NCBI GenBank assembly: GCA_022776445.1
Contig: JALFHZ010000057.1
Span: forward strand, 1-38,320
Source: Lachnospiraceae bacterium
Lineage (GTDB): Bacteria > Bacillota > Clostridia > Lachnospirales > Lachnospiraceae
DNA length: 38,320 nucleotides
Direction: 5' to 3'
The notes beneath the pieces are model-generated. The model had not been told where the DNA came from. It worked only from the letters and a program-made list of their open reading frames with translations, and ran no database searches. Of the stretch, positions 17,164-25,883 are shown piece after piece (positions within the stretch are counted from its first letter, which is position 1; every line of letters starts with the position of its first letter). The translations under genes were made by a program, and so were the position numbers.

Positions 17164-17732
17164 TTACTTAACTTTCTTACCGGATGCAGCTTCAAAATGA
17201 TATTTCACAATGCCAAGGTCTGTTTTGGAATAAAGTCCAAAGCCTGCCACCTTAATCACAGCTTTCTGACCCTGCAGCTCAATCTTAAACTTCTGCTGAT
17301 TCATCGCCGTCGGTGCCAGGAGCGCAGCCTCTGCGCCGGCACGGAACCAGTCTGGTTCAGAACCATCAGAGATTATCACAGCCTTATAGTTTTTTCCTTT
17401 ATGCAAAACCCCTGCAGTTGCACCGTATCCAAGAGCAATTACCATAGAGAAGCGCTCTCCGTCAGGAATCAGCTTCTTTACCATCTTTTTATTGAAGGTC
17501 AATGCCACCCAGCATGTATTCAGTCCCAGCATCTGCGCCTTCAGGACAATCTTTTCACCAAAATATCCACATTTCTCTTCAAAATCCGGACAGTTATCCC
17601 CTTTGAGAATGATGTAGTTATTGACATTCCGGAAGCTGCCGTAATGGGCCATCTTGGAATCAAATGCTGCAGCATCATCGTATCGCACGGTGATATTTTC
17701 AATTTGTTGTATTCCTCAATCATCAAGTTCCT
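17164..17732 (-). pseudogene. Nitroreductase family protein, 5'-truncated and frameshifted
   Basis: The frame from 17688 encodes 174 residues of a nitroreductase-like FMN protein (MAHYGSFRNVNNYI, then GEKIVLKAQMLGLNTCWVAL). About 50 N-terminal residues expected of the family are missing from this frame. Upstream, codons around 17723 read IEEYNK in one frame, and the other frame continues ENITVRYDDAAAFDSKMAHY, so a single-base shift near 17701 would join them. The FMN-binding arginine/serine start of the family (RHSVRxY type) cannot be found further upstream. It is therefore probably an inactive remnant, unless the shift is a sequencing error. Confidence 0.75.
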
Positions 17733-17882
17733 GCTATTCCACCGACTTTCAATCTCAATATAGAGTATGCCACTTTTTACGCAAAAATCCAATCCCCTTT
17801 AAGCCAATGCATCATTTTAGGTGTCAATAGCTTATCAGGAATTCTATGTTTTAGCAACGGTCACATAATTTTCACAATTTTA

Positions 17883-17909
17883 TTAGCACTCCCTATTGAC
17901 GAGTGCTAA
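17883..17909 (+). promoter_or_regulatory. CIRCE element (HrcA operator)
   Basis: TTAGCACTC-N9-GAGTGCTAA is a perfect match to the CIRCE inverted repeat bound by the heat-shock repressor HrcA. It overlaps the -35 region of the small heat-shock gene promoter. Confidence 0.97.
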
Positions 17910-17924
17910 TTTTTGTGTTATAGT
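17896..17924 (+). promoter_or_regulatory. Promoter of the small heat-shock protein gene
   Basis: TTGACG (17896-17901), 17-bp spacer, TATAGT (17919-17924). The -35 box is inside the CIRCE element. Predicted transcription start is near 17931, leaving a leader of about 110 nt before the ATG. Confidence 0.85.
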
Positions 17925-18040
17925 ATGCATAGAACAAGGGAGGAGGAATAAGATTTCCCCTCCTGATATTCATAAATCAACACTTCGGATTTCTCCGATA
18001 GTGCAAACTTTAGTTTATGTCATGGAAGGAGATATGACCT

Positions 18041-18481
18041 ATGTTAATGCCTAGTATTTTTGGAGAAAGTTTATTTGATGATTTTATGGATGATTTTGCT
18101 TTTCCGGACATCGATAAAAAGTTGTATGGAAAACATGCCGCCCATATCATGAAGACCGATGTGAAGGAAAAAGATAACGCCTATGAAGTAGACATTGATC
18201 TTCCGGGATTTAAGAAAGATGAGATTCAAATCCAACTTGAAAACGGTTATGTTACCGTGAGTGCAGCAAAAGGTCTGGATAAAGATGAAAAAGATACGGA
18301 AGAAAAATATATCCGCCGTGAACGTTATGCCGGAAATGTAAGCAGAAGCTTTTATGTAGGTGATAAAGTTCAAAAAGAAGACATTCATCCGAAATTTGAA
18401 AATGGTATTCTTTCCTTTACCATCCCAAAAGAACAGAAAGCAGCGAAAAACGTCTCACATTATATTGCTATTGAAGGTTAA
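18041..18481 (+). CDS. Small heat-shock protein (Hsp20/alpha-crystallin)
   Basis: 146 residues. The N-terminal arm is SIFGESLFDDFMDDF. The alpha-crystallin domain (about 40-140) has YEVDIDLPGFKKDEIQIQLENG, the GLDKDEK loop, and FENGILSFTIPK near the C-terminus. These are ATP-independent holdases that bind unfolding proteins in the cytoplasm. AAGGAG lies 9 bases before the ATG at 18041. Control by HrcA is indicated by the CIRCE element. Confidence 0.95.
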   Translation: MLMPSIFGESLFDDFMDDFAFPDIDKKLYGKHAAHIMKTDVKEKDNAYEVDIDLPGFKKDEIQIQLENGYVTVSAAKGLDKDEKDTEEKYIRRERYAGNVSRSFYVGDKVQKEDIHPKFENGILSFTIPKEQKAAKNVSHYIAIEG

Positions 18482-18485
18482 TCTC

Positions 18486-18517
18486 AGACAGGCAGGACAT
18501 GCAAATCCTGCCTGTCT
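18486..18517 (+). terminator. Hairpin after the Hsp20 gene
   Basis: Perfect 12-bp stem AGACAGGCAGGA/TCCTGCCTGTCT with an 8-base loop, 5 bp after the stop codon. There is no long T run, so it may act as an mRNA 3' stabiliser or weak terminator. Confidence 0.65.
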
Positions 18518-18521
18518 CTAA

Positions 18522-18851
18522 AGAACTGGTATATTTCCCATTATTTTCGGGGTTGCTATGATGTTTTCCGGTATTGTAGATATTGTGATCTTTGCAATGG
18601 GACATGATTATATGGCCGGCTCCGGCTGGTTTCTGGCTAACGGCATTCTGACCGTATTGATGTCTTTATTCATACTGGAAAATAGATGGTTTACCGCACT
18701 TGGAATAATACTTGCTGTTGTCGGTTTTCTTTCTTTCACACCTCCTTTTGCAAGTATTGCAGCTATGGCCTTGGGCATCGGATTTTTCCTGATTCTTCAG
18801 GGTATCGTTTCTATTTTACGCGGATGCTTTTCCAGCCGTATCTGGTTGTAA
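18522..18851 (+). pseudogene. HdeD-like (DUF308) membrane protein fragment
   Basis: The frame from ATG 18558 gives 97 hydrophobic residues (about three spans) of the HdeD/DUF308 kind: FLANGILTVLMSLFILENRW and LGIILAVVGFLSF. The same frame reads on upstream as IFPIIFGVAMMFSGI back to a stop at 18519, so family-like sequence continues past the ATG, but there is no ribosome binding site and roughly the first half of a normal HdeD is missing. It directly abuts the Hsp20 hairpin. A truncated remnant is the simplest reading; a short functional protein is possible. Confidence 0.6.
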
Positions 18852-18910
18852 AAAATAATAAAAAGCAGCAATGCCAACGAGGAAAAAGGGCACCTCTTCA
18901 TATAGATCGA

Positions 18911-18945
18911 GGCTGCATACAAAATTGTATGCAGCCTATTATTTT
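18911..18945 (+). terminator. Rho-independent terminator
   Basis: GGCTGCATACAA pairs with TTGTATGCAGCC around a short AA centre, followed by TATTATTTTT on the plus strand. It ends the Hsp20/HdeD unit. Confidence 0.85.
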
Positions 18946-19040
18946 TCTTAATCCGATACATCCGGCCGTTTTTTCATCGCAATAAACCAAATACAGTTTT
19001 CCGCATGATTTTCCATACTTTTTCAGATATCGTTGATTTC

Positions 19041-19910
19041 CTACAACAATTTTTTCTTTTTAAAATAAATAATTTCAAGAATAATCGTTATAACAGCAAT
19101 TGCAATCACTGCAACATATCCGTATTTCCACCGCAGTTCCGGCATATAGGCAAAATTCATACCATACCATCCAGTCAGAAGTGTCAGCGGAAGGAATAAC
19201 GTCGTCACAACTGTTAAAATACACATGATCTTGTTCTGCTGTGCATCCTGCTGCGACTGATACAGTTCGCGCAGCTGCAGTATATTTTCCCGAAGCAGAT
19301 GTACATGGTTCTGCAGTCGTTCTGCCCGGAGTGCGTAACGATTCCACTGTTCTGTATTTTGGATTATGGAAAGTCCATCTTTAGACTGGAACAAATCGCC
19401 GATCACTGTCAACTGTTCATAATATGCATCCAACTCAGAAAGCTTCTGACGATGTCTTGTAAGAACCGTAAAGAAATCATCCGAAACACCTTTTATGAGC
19501 TGATCTTCCATTTTTTCAATTTCTTTTTCCAGATGTAACAAATACAGAATATCATTTTCAATCATCAACTCCATCATCTGAAGAAGGAACTGATCCGGCG
19601 CTTTCAGATCCTGAAACTGATCTTTCTTTTTCTCTAGCCAGTGCTTCAGGTCTCCACTGCACTCAATCAAAAAAAGCTCTTTATCTGTCAGGTAAAATCC
19701 GCAGGTAATCTGTGGTGTACGTTTTTCATTTTTTTCCGGGATTCGCAAAGTTCCCAGAATACAATCCCGAAACACTTCTGCCTTACAGTACCGGATAGAT
19801 CCGATACTGTGTAAAAAATCTTTATTATGTGGAAAATCCTTCTTCAACTCACGAAATTCATCTTCCTGCATGATTGTAAGGACATGTAACTTCACCATAG
19901 AATTTCTCAT
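19041..19910 (-). CDS. corA: CorA-type magnesium/divalent cation transporter
   Basis: 289 residues. The large N-terminal cytoplasmic domain has a long helical stretch, and two C-terminal spans carry the hallmark loop GWYGMNFAYMPEL (GMN filter), ending in a lysine-rich tail. CorA proteins are pentameric Mg2+/Co2+ channels. The start is uncertain: ATG at 19910 has AAGGGG close upstream, ATG at 19898 (MVKLHVLT) is also plausible, and the frame opens to 19928. A good promoter lies upstream at 19945-19973. Confidence 0.88.
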   Translation of the reverse strand: MRNSMVKLHVLTIMQEDEFRELKKDFPHNKDFLHSIGSIRYCKAEVFRDCILGTLRIPEKNEKRTPQITCGFYLTDKELFLIECSGDLKHWLEKKKDQFQDLKAPDQFLLQMMELMIENDILYLLHLEKEIEKMEDQLIKGVSDDFFTVLTRHRQKLSELDAYYEQLTVIGDLFQSKDGLSIIQNTEQWNRYALRAERLQNHVHLLRENILQLRELYQSQQDAQQNKIMCILTVVTTLFLPLTLLTGWYGMNFAYMPELRWKYGYVAVIAIAVITIILEIIYFKKKKLL

Positions 19911-19944
19911 ACCCCTTCCTTCCATCACTCTTCTTTAGTAAATT

Positions 19945-19973
19945 AGAATACTCTATATTTTTATAAAATGCAA
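19945..19973 (-). promoter_or_regulatory. Promoter of the corA-type gene
   Basis: On the minus strand TTGCAT (19973-19968), 17-bp spacer, TATTCT (19950-19945). Nothing else was recognised between 19974 and the kdpE terminator at 20138 apart from an unrecognised coding-like stretch noted as rejected. Confidence 0.6.
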
Positions 19974-20137
19974 ATATAAAATGGGCTTCGCACCTTGCCG
20001 TATTTAGTATTCTTTGCTCAGTAGAAAGTCAGATGCTCCTCGAAGGCCAGCGTAAAGATCCGAAACGATACATAACGTCCGGTCAGGTAAGTTGCAATCT
20101 CCGAAGACATCATGCATGAATTGGAGTCTAATAAATA

Positions 20138-20166
20138 GAGGCTTACCCCACTTTGTGGTAAGCCTC
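20138..20166 (-). terminator. Hairpin terminator after kdpE
   Basis: Perfect 10-bp stem GAGGCTTACC/GGTAAGCCTC with a 9-base loop, 71 bp past the kdpE stop. On the minus strand it is followed by TATTTATTAG. Confidence 0.65.
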
Positions 20167-20237
20167 CGATTTTGAATTGTATCAATTTGTTTATACCTCT
20201 GGCTCTTGGACGAATAACCAACTGCCTGCGTCCTGAT

Positions 20238-20939
20238 TTAGTCAACTCGGACCATGCGATATCCGACTCCGATATGCGTTTGGATATACTCAGGCGAATC
20301 CTCATCTGGCTCCAGTTTTTTTCGCAGCGTTGCCATGAACACTCGCAGGGAGGCCTGATGGTTTTCCAAACTCCGGCCCCAGACGTTCTGCGTAATGTAC
20401 TGATGGGTCAGTACCTTGCCCACATTTTTGCTCAGCAGACACAGCAGCTTAAACTCAATGGGGGTCAGGTGAAGTTCCTGACCATCCAGCGTTGCACATC
20501 CACCCGCATAGTCAACCCGCAGCTTCCCGTTCTCAAATACGGATTTGGACGACAGCATTTCTGTACTCATAAAGAACAGGCGGCGCTGGGTTGCGCGGAG
20601 TCTTGCAAGCAATTCCTCCACAGAAAACGGTTTTGTCAGGTAATCGTCGGCACCCGCATCCAGTGCTTCGATCTTATCACAATCTTCACTTCTGGCGCTG
20701 ATGACAATGATCGGAAGATTAGACCAAGAGCGGATGTCCCGGATCACTTCCACACCATCCATATCTGGAAGACCGAGATCCAAAAGTACAATATCCGGAT
20801 TGTACGTCGAGACTTCCATGATGGCTTCCTTGCCGTTCATGGCAGACTTATAGCGGTAGTCATTGGTTTTTAATGTAGTTGTGATTAAATTCCGAATGGA
20901 TGTATCGTCTTCAACAGTAAGAACAAAAGGTTTATTCAT
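20238..20939 (-). CDS. kdpE: KdpE-type response regulator (OmpR family)
   Basis: 233 residues. Receiver domain has acidic pair D11/D12, phospho-acceptor D54 in LLDLGLP and Lys in LTKPFS. The C-terminal winged helix has LTPIEFKLLCLLSKN and GVGYRM. It is the last gene of the kdp operon and overlaps the end of the broken kdpD by 8 bp. KdpE activates kdpFABC after phosphorylation by KdpD. Since the adjacent kdpD is destroyed, this regulator has no obvious local kinase and may rely on another one, for example that at 31813-33348. Confidence 0.93.
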   Translation of the reverse strand: MNKPFVLTVEDDTSIRNLITTTLKTNDYRYKSAMNGKEAIMEVSTYNPDIVLLDLGLPDMDGVEVIRDIRSWSNLPIIVISARSEDCDKIEALDAGADDYLTKPFSVEELLARLRATQRRLFFMSTEMLSSKSVFENGKLRVDYAGGCATLDGQELHLTPIEFKLLCLLSKNVGKVLTHQYITQNVWGRSLENHQASLRVFMATLRKKLEPDEDSPEYIQTHIGVGYRMVRVD

Positions 20940-22375
20940 TTATTTCGACCTCCCCTGCAGGTAATGTAAAGGTAAATACCGTACCCTGCGGCTCATTATC
21001 CGTTACGGATATTTTTCCTCCATGGGCATTGACAATGGATTTACAAAGCGGCAGCCCCAGTCCGAGACTCCTTCGGCTATCGGCTACTTTATTTACTCCG
21101 CAGTAGAACATATCAAAAACGTGCGGCTTCTGGTCGTCCGGAATGCCTGGACCGTTGTCGGATACGGAAACATATACCCACTTATTCCGAAGCTCGGTAT
21201 GGATTTCAATCAGGGATTATGGTGCTGCTGTCTGCGATTAACATGGCGCAATGCTTCCGCAATGACTTCATCCATCAGTTCCACCGATTGATTCAGGTTG
21301 ACGCATTCACCGAGGATCGACAACAGGACGCTGTTTTCAAACGCGTCCAGCGGCTGTCCGTTACCCATATATATTCCGACCACACCGTATACCCGGTCAT
21401 TTACACGGATCGCCAGGTACAGGCATTTTGCGCTGCTGAGGGTCTCCGTAGTCGCACCGGCGTGTTTGTTGTTCCGCAAGGCCCAAATGGCAACAGTCTT
21501 TTCGTTCTCGGATGTCAAATTGCACTTGCTGCTCCCCTGCGCGCGGTAGATCGTGGGAGCAAACAAATCATTTCCCTTGGCGGAATAAACCAGATTGCTT
21601 TACATTATCCTTCAGACGAACAGCCAAAGAGCCGCTCAAAAATGCCACCATGAACATAATGGCAAAGGTCACGATGTAACCGTGATCGAAGAACTGAAAG
21701 GTCAGACGCGGTTGTTAGTGGTGGTCGAAATCAGCAGGACGCCAAAGATATAGACAGCTATCACATTTGACTCCGCAAAACCAAGGGTGTCAAACATTGC
21801 GGACAGCAGTGTCGCGACAATCAGCACAAGCAGGCTTTTCACAATATCCTGCATGGATACAGAGACCGTCACCTTACGTTTGCTGGACCTGCTGCTCTTG
21901 ATAAACGTTGCCGGCTGCCATCCGATCCAGCAGATCTTTCGGCTCGATATCCACCAATTCCACCTGATCCGCCTGATCAAATACATTGTCCGGAATGCGC
22001 TCCCGGACAAACACGCCGGTGATGGAAGCGACAGTATCGTTCAGGCTTTCCAGGTGCTGTACGTTGACGGTGGTATAGACATTGATGCCGTCTTTGAGCA
22101 GCTCCTGCACATCCTGATACCGCTTGATATGACGGCTGCCCTCGGCATTAGTATGGGCCAGCTCATCCACCAGAATCAACTGAGGCCTGCGCTCTAATGC
22201 CCCGCTCTTTTGCCTGATGTGCAGCTTGCAACATGGCATAGGTCTTCCCAACGCCAGCGGCATAGCCAAAAAATATTTTCAATTTTCCATATCCTTCATC
22301 GGACTCTTCCTTGCGGATTGCCCTCAAAAGCTGATCCGGATCTTGTCTTGGTATTTCCACGTTGGTCTCCTCCAT
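20932..22375 (-). pseudogene. kdpD: Decayed KdpD potassium sensor kinase
   Basis: Pieces of KdpD occur in correct order but different frames, with internal losses. About 22375-22206: N-terminal domain with Walker A GYAAGVGKTYAML. About 22205-21895: LILVDELAHTNAEGSRHIKR to AAGNVYQ. About 21880-21712: first membrane spans. About 21710-21585: a further span (FFDHGYIVTFAIMF). About 21530-21250: GAF-like domain (LYLAIRVNDRVYGVVGIYMG). About 21215-20932: the C-terminal part of the ATPase domain (VSDNGPGIPDD, LGLGLPLCKSIV). The stretch after AKERG, the whole USP-like domain, the phospho-histidine domain and the N box are absent. It cannot make a kinase. It ends inside the kdpE start, as an intact kdpD would. 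Confidence 0.9.
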
Positions 22376-22423
22376 ATTTCTTATTCATCAGGATTGGTGA
22401 ACGGGCTGGCTGGTTTATGTCCT

Positions 22424-22846
22424 TCAGGGCGACGCAAGCACAGTCTGATTTGTGACCTCATCTAAATATTGAATGGCAACCCGTCGGGTTAATATCCCGC
22501 AGAGCGCACCGCGACCATCCACGATAGGGACGAAGTTCTGATTCAATACCGATGAAACCATTTCGGAATATCCGGCATCTATGGACAGTGCTGGGCAGAA
22601 ATCCTTTCGAATGATCTCGCCGATGTGGTAACGCTCCTGTATCTTCATGTCTGTAGTACCGACAGAAAGCAGGTGACGAAGAAAATCTCCTTCTGTGACA
22701 TTGCCGATATACTGTTCATTCTCATTCAGAACGGGTATGGCCGTATAGCCGTGTCTGGCAAACCGCTCCAACCCCTGCCGAACGGTGTCGGCCTCGTGGA
22801 GAAACACAGTAGATACTTTTGGGATCATGATTTTTGCTATGTTCAT
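22424..22846 (-). CDS. Tandem CBS-domain protein
   Basis: 140 residues made of two CBS motifs (about 8-60 and 75-132) with AIPVLNENEQYIGNVTEGDF and VPIVDGRGALCGILTRR. CBS pairs bind adenosine nucleotides or related ligands and act as regulatory modules. GGAGAAATGAA precedes the ATG. It sits between kdpC and the broken kdpD, an accessory position that suggests ligand-dependent control of potassium transport or of its genes; that role is inferred. Confidence 0.88.
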   Translation of the reverse strand: MNIAKIMIPKVSTVFLHEADTVRQGLERFARHGYTAIPVLNENEQYIGNVTEGDFLRHLLSVGTTDMKIQERYHIGEIIRKDFCPALSIDAGYSEMVSSVLNQNFVPIVDGRGALCGILTRRVAIQYLDEVTNQTVLASP

Positions 22847-22879
22847 TTCATTTCTCCATCATGTTTTATAAGCGAAGGA

Positions 22880-22960
22880 ACTCCCACACCGCTTTTAAGC
22901 GGTGCAGGAGGCCTGTATATCAACGGGAATCCCCTGTCTTCAAACGCTGTCTGGCGTTCC
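22880..22960 (+). mobile_element. Remnant of an IS200/IS605-type right end (omega-RNA-like)
   Basis: The stem CTCC-CA-CACCGCTT / AAGCGGTG-CA-GGAG (22881-22910) is followed by CTGTATATCAACGGGAATCCCC. This layout (CTCCCACACC hairpin, then CTGTAT..AACGGGAATCCC) recurs in the 3' ends of IS200/IS605 tnpB elements, where it forms the scaffold of the guide RNA. No tnpB gene is left on either side; the piece sits between kdpC and the CBS gene. The match is from memory and partial. Confidence 0.5.
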
Positions 22961-22967
22961 GTTCGAA

Positions 22968-23573
22968 TCAATCATTCTCTGACAGGATACCATCCAGTGC
23001 CAGATTCACTTTCAGCACATTGACCCGAGACTCACCGAAGATGCCCAGGAACCGACCAGTTGTGTATTTGTCGATGACACTCTGAACTTCTTCTTCTGAA
23101 ATGCCCCGAGCTTCTGCGATACGGTGAACCTGATAGGCCGCAGCCTCCGGACTGATTTCCGGATCAAGGCCAGAGCCGGACACAGTCACAAGATCCACCG
23201 GGATCGAGGTGCCTGCCATGGAGGGGTCGGCTTTCAGAAGGGCGTCAATGCGCCTCTGGATCATCGCATCCTCGTCCTCGCCGGCAGGGGATTTGTTGGT
23301 TGCCCAAGCATACATAACGGGTTTGCCTTCTTCGTCGGTAAAGGATGTCAGATCCAGACTCATGAGCCGGCCCCACAAGTGCTCCGGCTGGGTGAATTGC
23401 TGCGCCAGCAGTTCGGATCCATAGGTCCTGCCATCAATCTCAATTACACTGCCGTTAGCCTGATGGGGAAACAACAGCTGGTTTACACCGGTGCAAACCA
23501 ATGTATAGAGAAAACCGCACAGGATGGTCATTAGCACCACTAAGCCCAGTGCGCGTATAACTGTTTGTTTCAT
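22968..23573 (-). CDS. kdpC: Potassium-transporting ATPase subunit C
   Basis: 201 residues, the usual KdpC size. One N-terminal membrane span (ALGLVVLMTILCGFLYTLVC), then an extracytoplasmic domain with LLAQQFTQPEHLWGR, SGSGLDPEISPEAAAYQVHR and NVLKVNLALD, all typical. It helps assemble KdpA with KdpB. The start at 23573 is chosen for GGAGGA upstream; the open frame to 23651 overlaps the small gene before it. Confidence 0.95.
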   Translation of the reverse strand: MKQTVIRALGLVVLMTILCGFLYTLVCTGVNQLLFPHQANGSVIEIDGRTYGSELLAQQFTQPEHLWGRLMSLDLTSFTDEEGKPVMYAWATNKSPAGEDEDAMIQRRIDALLKADPSMAGTSIPVDLVTVSGSGLDPEISPEAAAYQVHRIAEARGISEEEVQSVIDKYTTGRFLGIFGESRVNVLKVNLALDGILSEND

Positions 23574-23599
23574 GATGAAATGTCCTCCTCTTATTTTGA

Positions 23600-23770
23600 T
23601 TATTGGGGAAGGTAGATCGCATAACGGATGAGCTGCGCAGTCAGGACACACGCAATGCCAAACAGTATGGATTTCATATCTTCCTTTGTGATGGGAAAAT
23701 GCGAATCCCGTGCGGTTGCGCAGTTCTTTTCAGTCATCGCATATTCCACTTCTTTGTTCATCTTTTCCAT
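23600..23770 (-). CDS. Small 56-residue membrane protein in the kdp operon
   Basis: 56 codons starting at ATG 23770 with GAGGT upstream and ending 27 bp before kdpC. The N-terminal half is charged (MEKMNKEVEYAMTEKN), the C-terminal half is one predicted membrane helix (SILFGIACVLTAQLIRYAIY). I do not recognise a family. Its placement between kdpB and kdpC, proper spacing and ribosome site argue that it is a real gene, possibly an extra small subunit of the Kdp complex. Confidence 0.72.
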   Translation of the reverse strand: MEKMNKEVEYAMTEKNCATARDSHFPITKEDMKSILFGIACVLTAQLIRYAIYLPQ

Positions 23771-23788
23771 ATTCAGTACCTCGTTTAC

Positions 23789-25864
23789 TTACAGCACACC
23801 AAGCAGGGGAGCAACGATCATATCAATGATCTTAATGGCAATGAACGGAATGGCAATACCGCCCAGACCATAGACCAGCAGATTGTGACTCAGCAGCTTG
23901 CTTGCCGGAACTTCCCGGTATTTGACGCCCTTGAGTGCCAGCGGGATCAGCGCCACAATGATCAGCGCATTGTAGATCAAAGCGGATAGGATGGCACTGG
24001 TGGGGCTTGCCAGACCCATGATGTTCAGCTTTGCCAACCCCGGATACAGTGCCATGAAGATGGCCGGGATGATAGCGAAGTATTTGGCGATGTCATTTGC
24101 AATAGAGAAGGTGGTCAGACTACCTCTGGTCATCAGCAGCTGCTTACCGATGCGTACCACGTCAATGAGCTTCGTGGGGCTGGAATCCAGGTCCACCATG
24201 TTGCCGGCCTCCTTGGCGGCCTGAGTACCAGAGTTCATGGCCACAGCCACATCGGCCTGAGCCAGCGCCGGGGCGTCGTTGGTGCCGTCGCCGGTCATGG
24301 CCACCAGATGGCCTTCATTCTGGTACTTGCGGATCGTAGTCAGCTTGGTCTCGGGCGTAGCTTCCGCCAGGAAGTCATCCACACCGGCTTCCGCCGCGAT
24401 GGCTGCTGCGGTCACTGGGTTGTCGCCTGTGATCATGATGGTCTTGATGCCCATCTTCCGCAGGTCAGCGAACTTTTCTTTGACACCATCCTTGATGATA
24501 TCCTTCAGGTAGATCACGCCGAGAATCTTGTGGTTCTTGGCGACCACCAGCGGCGTGCCGCCCTTGGTGGCGATGGCCTGTACCACATTGGCACATTCTT
24601 CAGAATAGGTTCCGCCAGCCTCTGCCACATACTTCTGCATGGCGTCCGCGGCACCCTTGCGGATCTCGTTGCCGTCATAGTCCACACCGCTCATACGAGT
24701 CACAGCAGTGAAGGGGATAAATTTCATGCCCTTGTCCTGCAGACTCCGGCCGCGGATGCCAAACTGCTCCTTGGCCAGAACCACGACACTCCTGCCCTCC
24801 GGCGTCTCATCAGCCAGAGAGGCCAGCTGCGCGGCGTCCGCCAGCTCCTGAACATCCACACCATCCACCGGAATGAATTTGGCCGCTTGCCGATTGCCCA
24901 AGGTAATGGTGCCGGTTTTGTCCAGAAGCAACACATCCACATCACCGGCAGCTTCAATGGCACGACCACTCATAGCCAGTACATTGGCCTGGTTCAGACG
25001 ACTCATACCGGCAATGCCGATGGCGGACAGCAGCGCGCCAATGGTAGTAGGCGCGAGACAAATCAGCAGGGCTACCAGCGAGGTAACGGAGGTGGGATTC
25101 GTCACACCCTGCTGATCCGCAGAGAACACAGAATAGGAATACAGGGATGCGGTGACCAGCACGAAGATGATGGACAGGGCCACCAGCAGTATCTCCAATG
25201 CAATTTCGTTTGGGGTCTTTTTCCGGTTGGCACCCTCGACCATGGCGATCATCTTGTCCAGGAAGGAGCCGCCTGGCTCCTGGGTCACCTTGACCACCAG
25301 CCAGTCGGACAGCACCGCGGTGCCCCCGGTGACGGCGCTGCGGTCGCCGCCGGCCTCCCGGATGACGGGAGCGGATTCACCGGTGATGGCGGATTCGTCC
25401 ACGGAGGCAGCGCCCTCGATGACCTCTCCATCAGCCGGAATCTGCTCTCCCGCTTCCACGATGTAGAACTCTCCCTTTTGCAGAGAAGCGCCGGGGACTT
25501 CCTCGAAATCATCGCGGTTGCTGGGATTTTCCAGCTTGTGTGCCATCACATCCCGGCGGTTGGCGCGCAGGGTATCCGCCTGCGCTTTGCCGCGGCCTTC
25601 GGCGATTGCCTCTGCGAAGTTGGAGAACAGGTCAGTCAGCCACAGGATGATGGCAATGGACAGGATGAATCCGCTGGATACGATGCCATCAGAGACCCCG
25701 AACAGGGAAAATGCAAACAGCACCGTCGTCAGGATTGCGGATATATAGACCAAAAACATGACAGGGTTTTTGATCTGATCTTTGGGAGCCAGCTTCCGGA
25801 AGGCGTCCTTGACAGCCCGGCTCACGATTGCCTTATCAGCAAAAGCAGATTTCTTTTTTGCCAT
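23789..25864 (-). CDS. kdpB: Potassium-transporting P-type ATPase subunit B
   Basis: 691 residues. P-type ATPase features in order: ITGESAPVI (actuator), [14 protein letters not shown] with the phosphorylated Asp near residue 310, the nucleotide-binding domain, and [21 protein letters not shown] (hinge). The C-terminal spans follow. It powers KdpA by ATP hydrolysis. ATG at 25864 is preferred over an upstream GTG at 25873 because AAAGGTAG lies at the right distance only for the ATG. It follows kdpA by 19 bp. Confidence 0.97.
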   Translation of the reverse strand: MAKKKSAFADKAIVSRAVKDAFRKLAPKDQIKNPVMFLVYISAILTTVLFAFSLFGVSDGIVSSGFILSIAIILWLTDLFSNFAEAIAEGRGKAQADTLRANRRDVMAHKLENPSNRDDFEEVPGASLQKGEFYIVEAGEQIPADGEVIEGAASVDESAITGESAPVIREAGGDRSAVTGGTAVLSDWLVVKVTQEPGGSFLDKMIAMVEGANRKKTPNEIALEILLVALSIIFVLVTASLYSYSVFSADQQGVTNPTSVTSLVALLICLAPTTIGALLSAIGIAGMSRLNQANVLAMSGRAIEAAGDVDVLLLDKTGTITLGNRQAAKFIPVDGVDVQELADAAQLASLADETPEGRSVVVLAKEQFGIRGRSLQDKGMKFIPFTAVTRMSGVDYDGNEIRKGAADAMQKYVAEAGGTYSEECANVVQAIATKGGTPLVVAKNHKILGVIYLKDIIKDGVKEKFADLRKMGIKTIMITGDNPVTAAAIAAEAGVDDFLAEATPETKLTTIRKYQNEGHLVAMTGDGTNDAPALAQADVAVAMNSGTQAAKEAGNMVDLDSSPTKLIDVVRIGKQLLMTRGSLTTFSIANDIAKYFAIIPAIFMALYPGLAKLNIMGLASPTSAILSALIYNALIIVALIPLALKGVKYREVPASKLLSHNLLVYGLGGIAIPFIAIKIIDMIVAPLLGVL

Positions 25865-25883
25865 GTGAAACACCTACCTTTCT

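Noticed and set aside
20018-20305. Minus-strand frame of 95 codons overlapping the end of kdpE, ending SFRIFTLAFEEHLTFY
   Set aside because: It spans the kdpE terminator hairpin, overlaps kdpE and has no ribosome site. The last 38 codons look somewhat coding-like and could be a remnant, but I could not assign a family.
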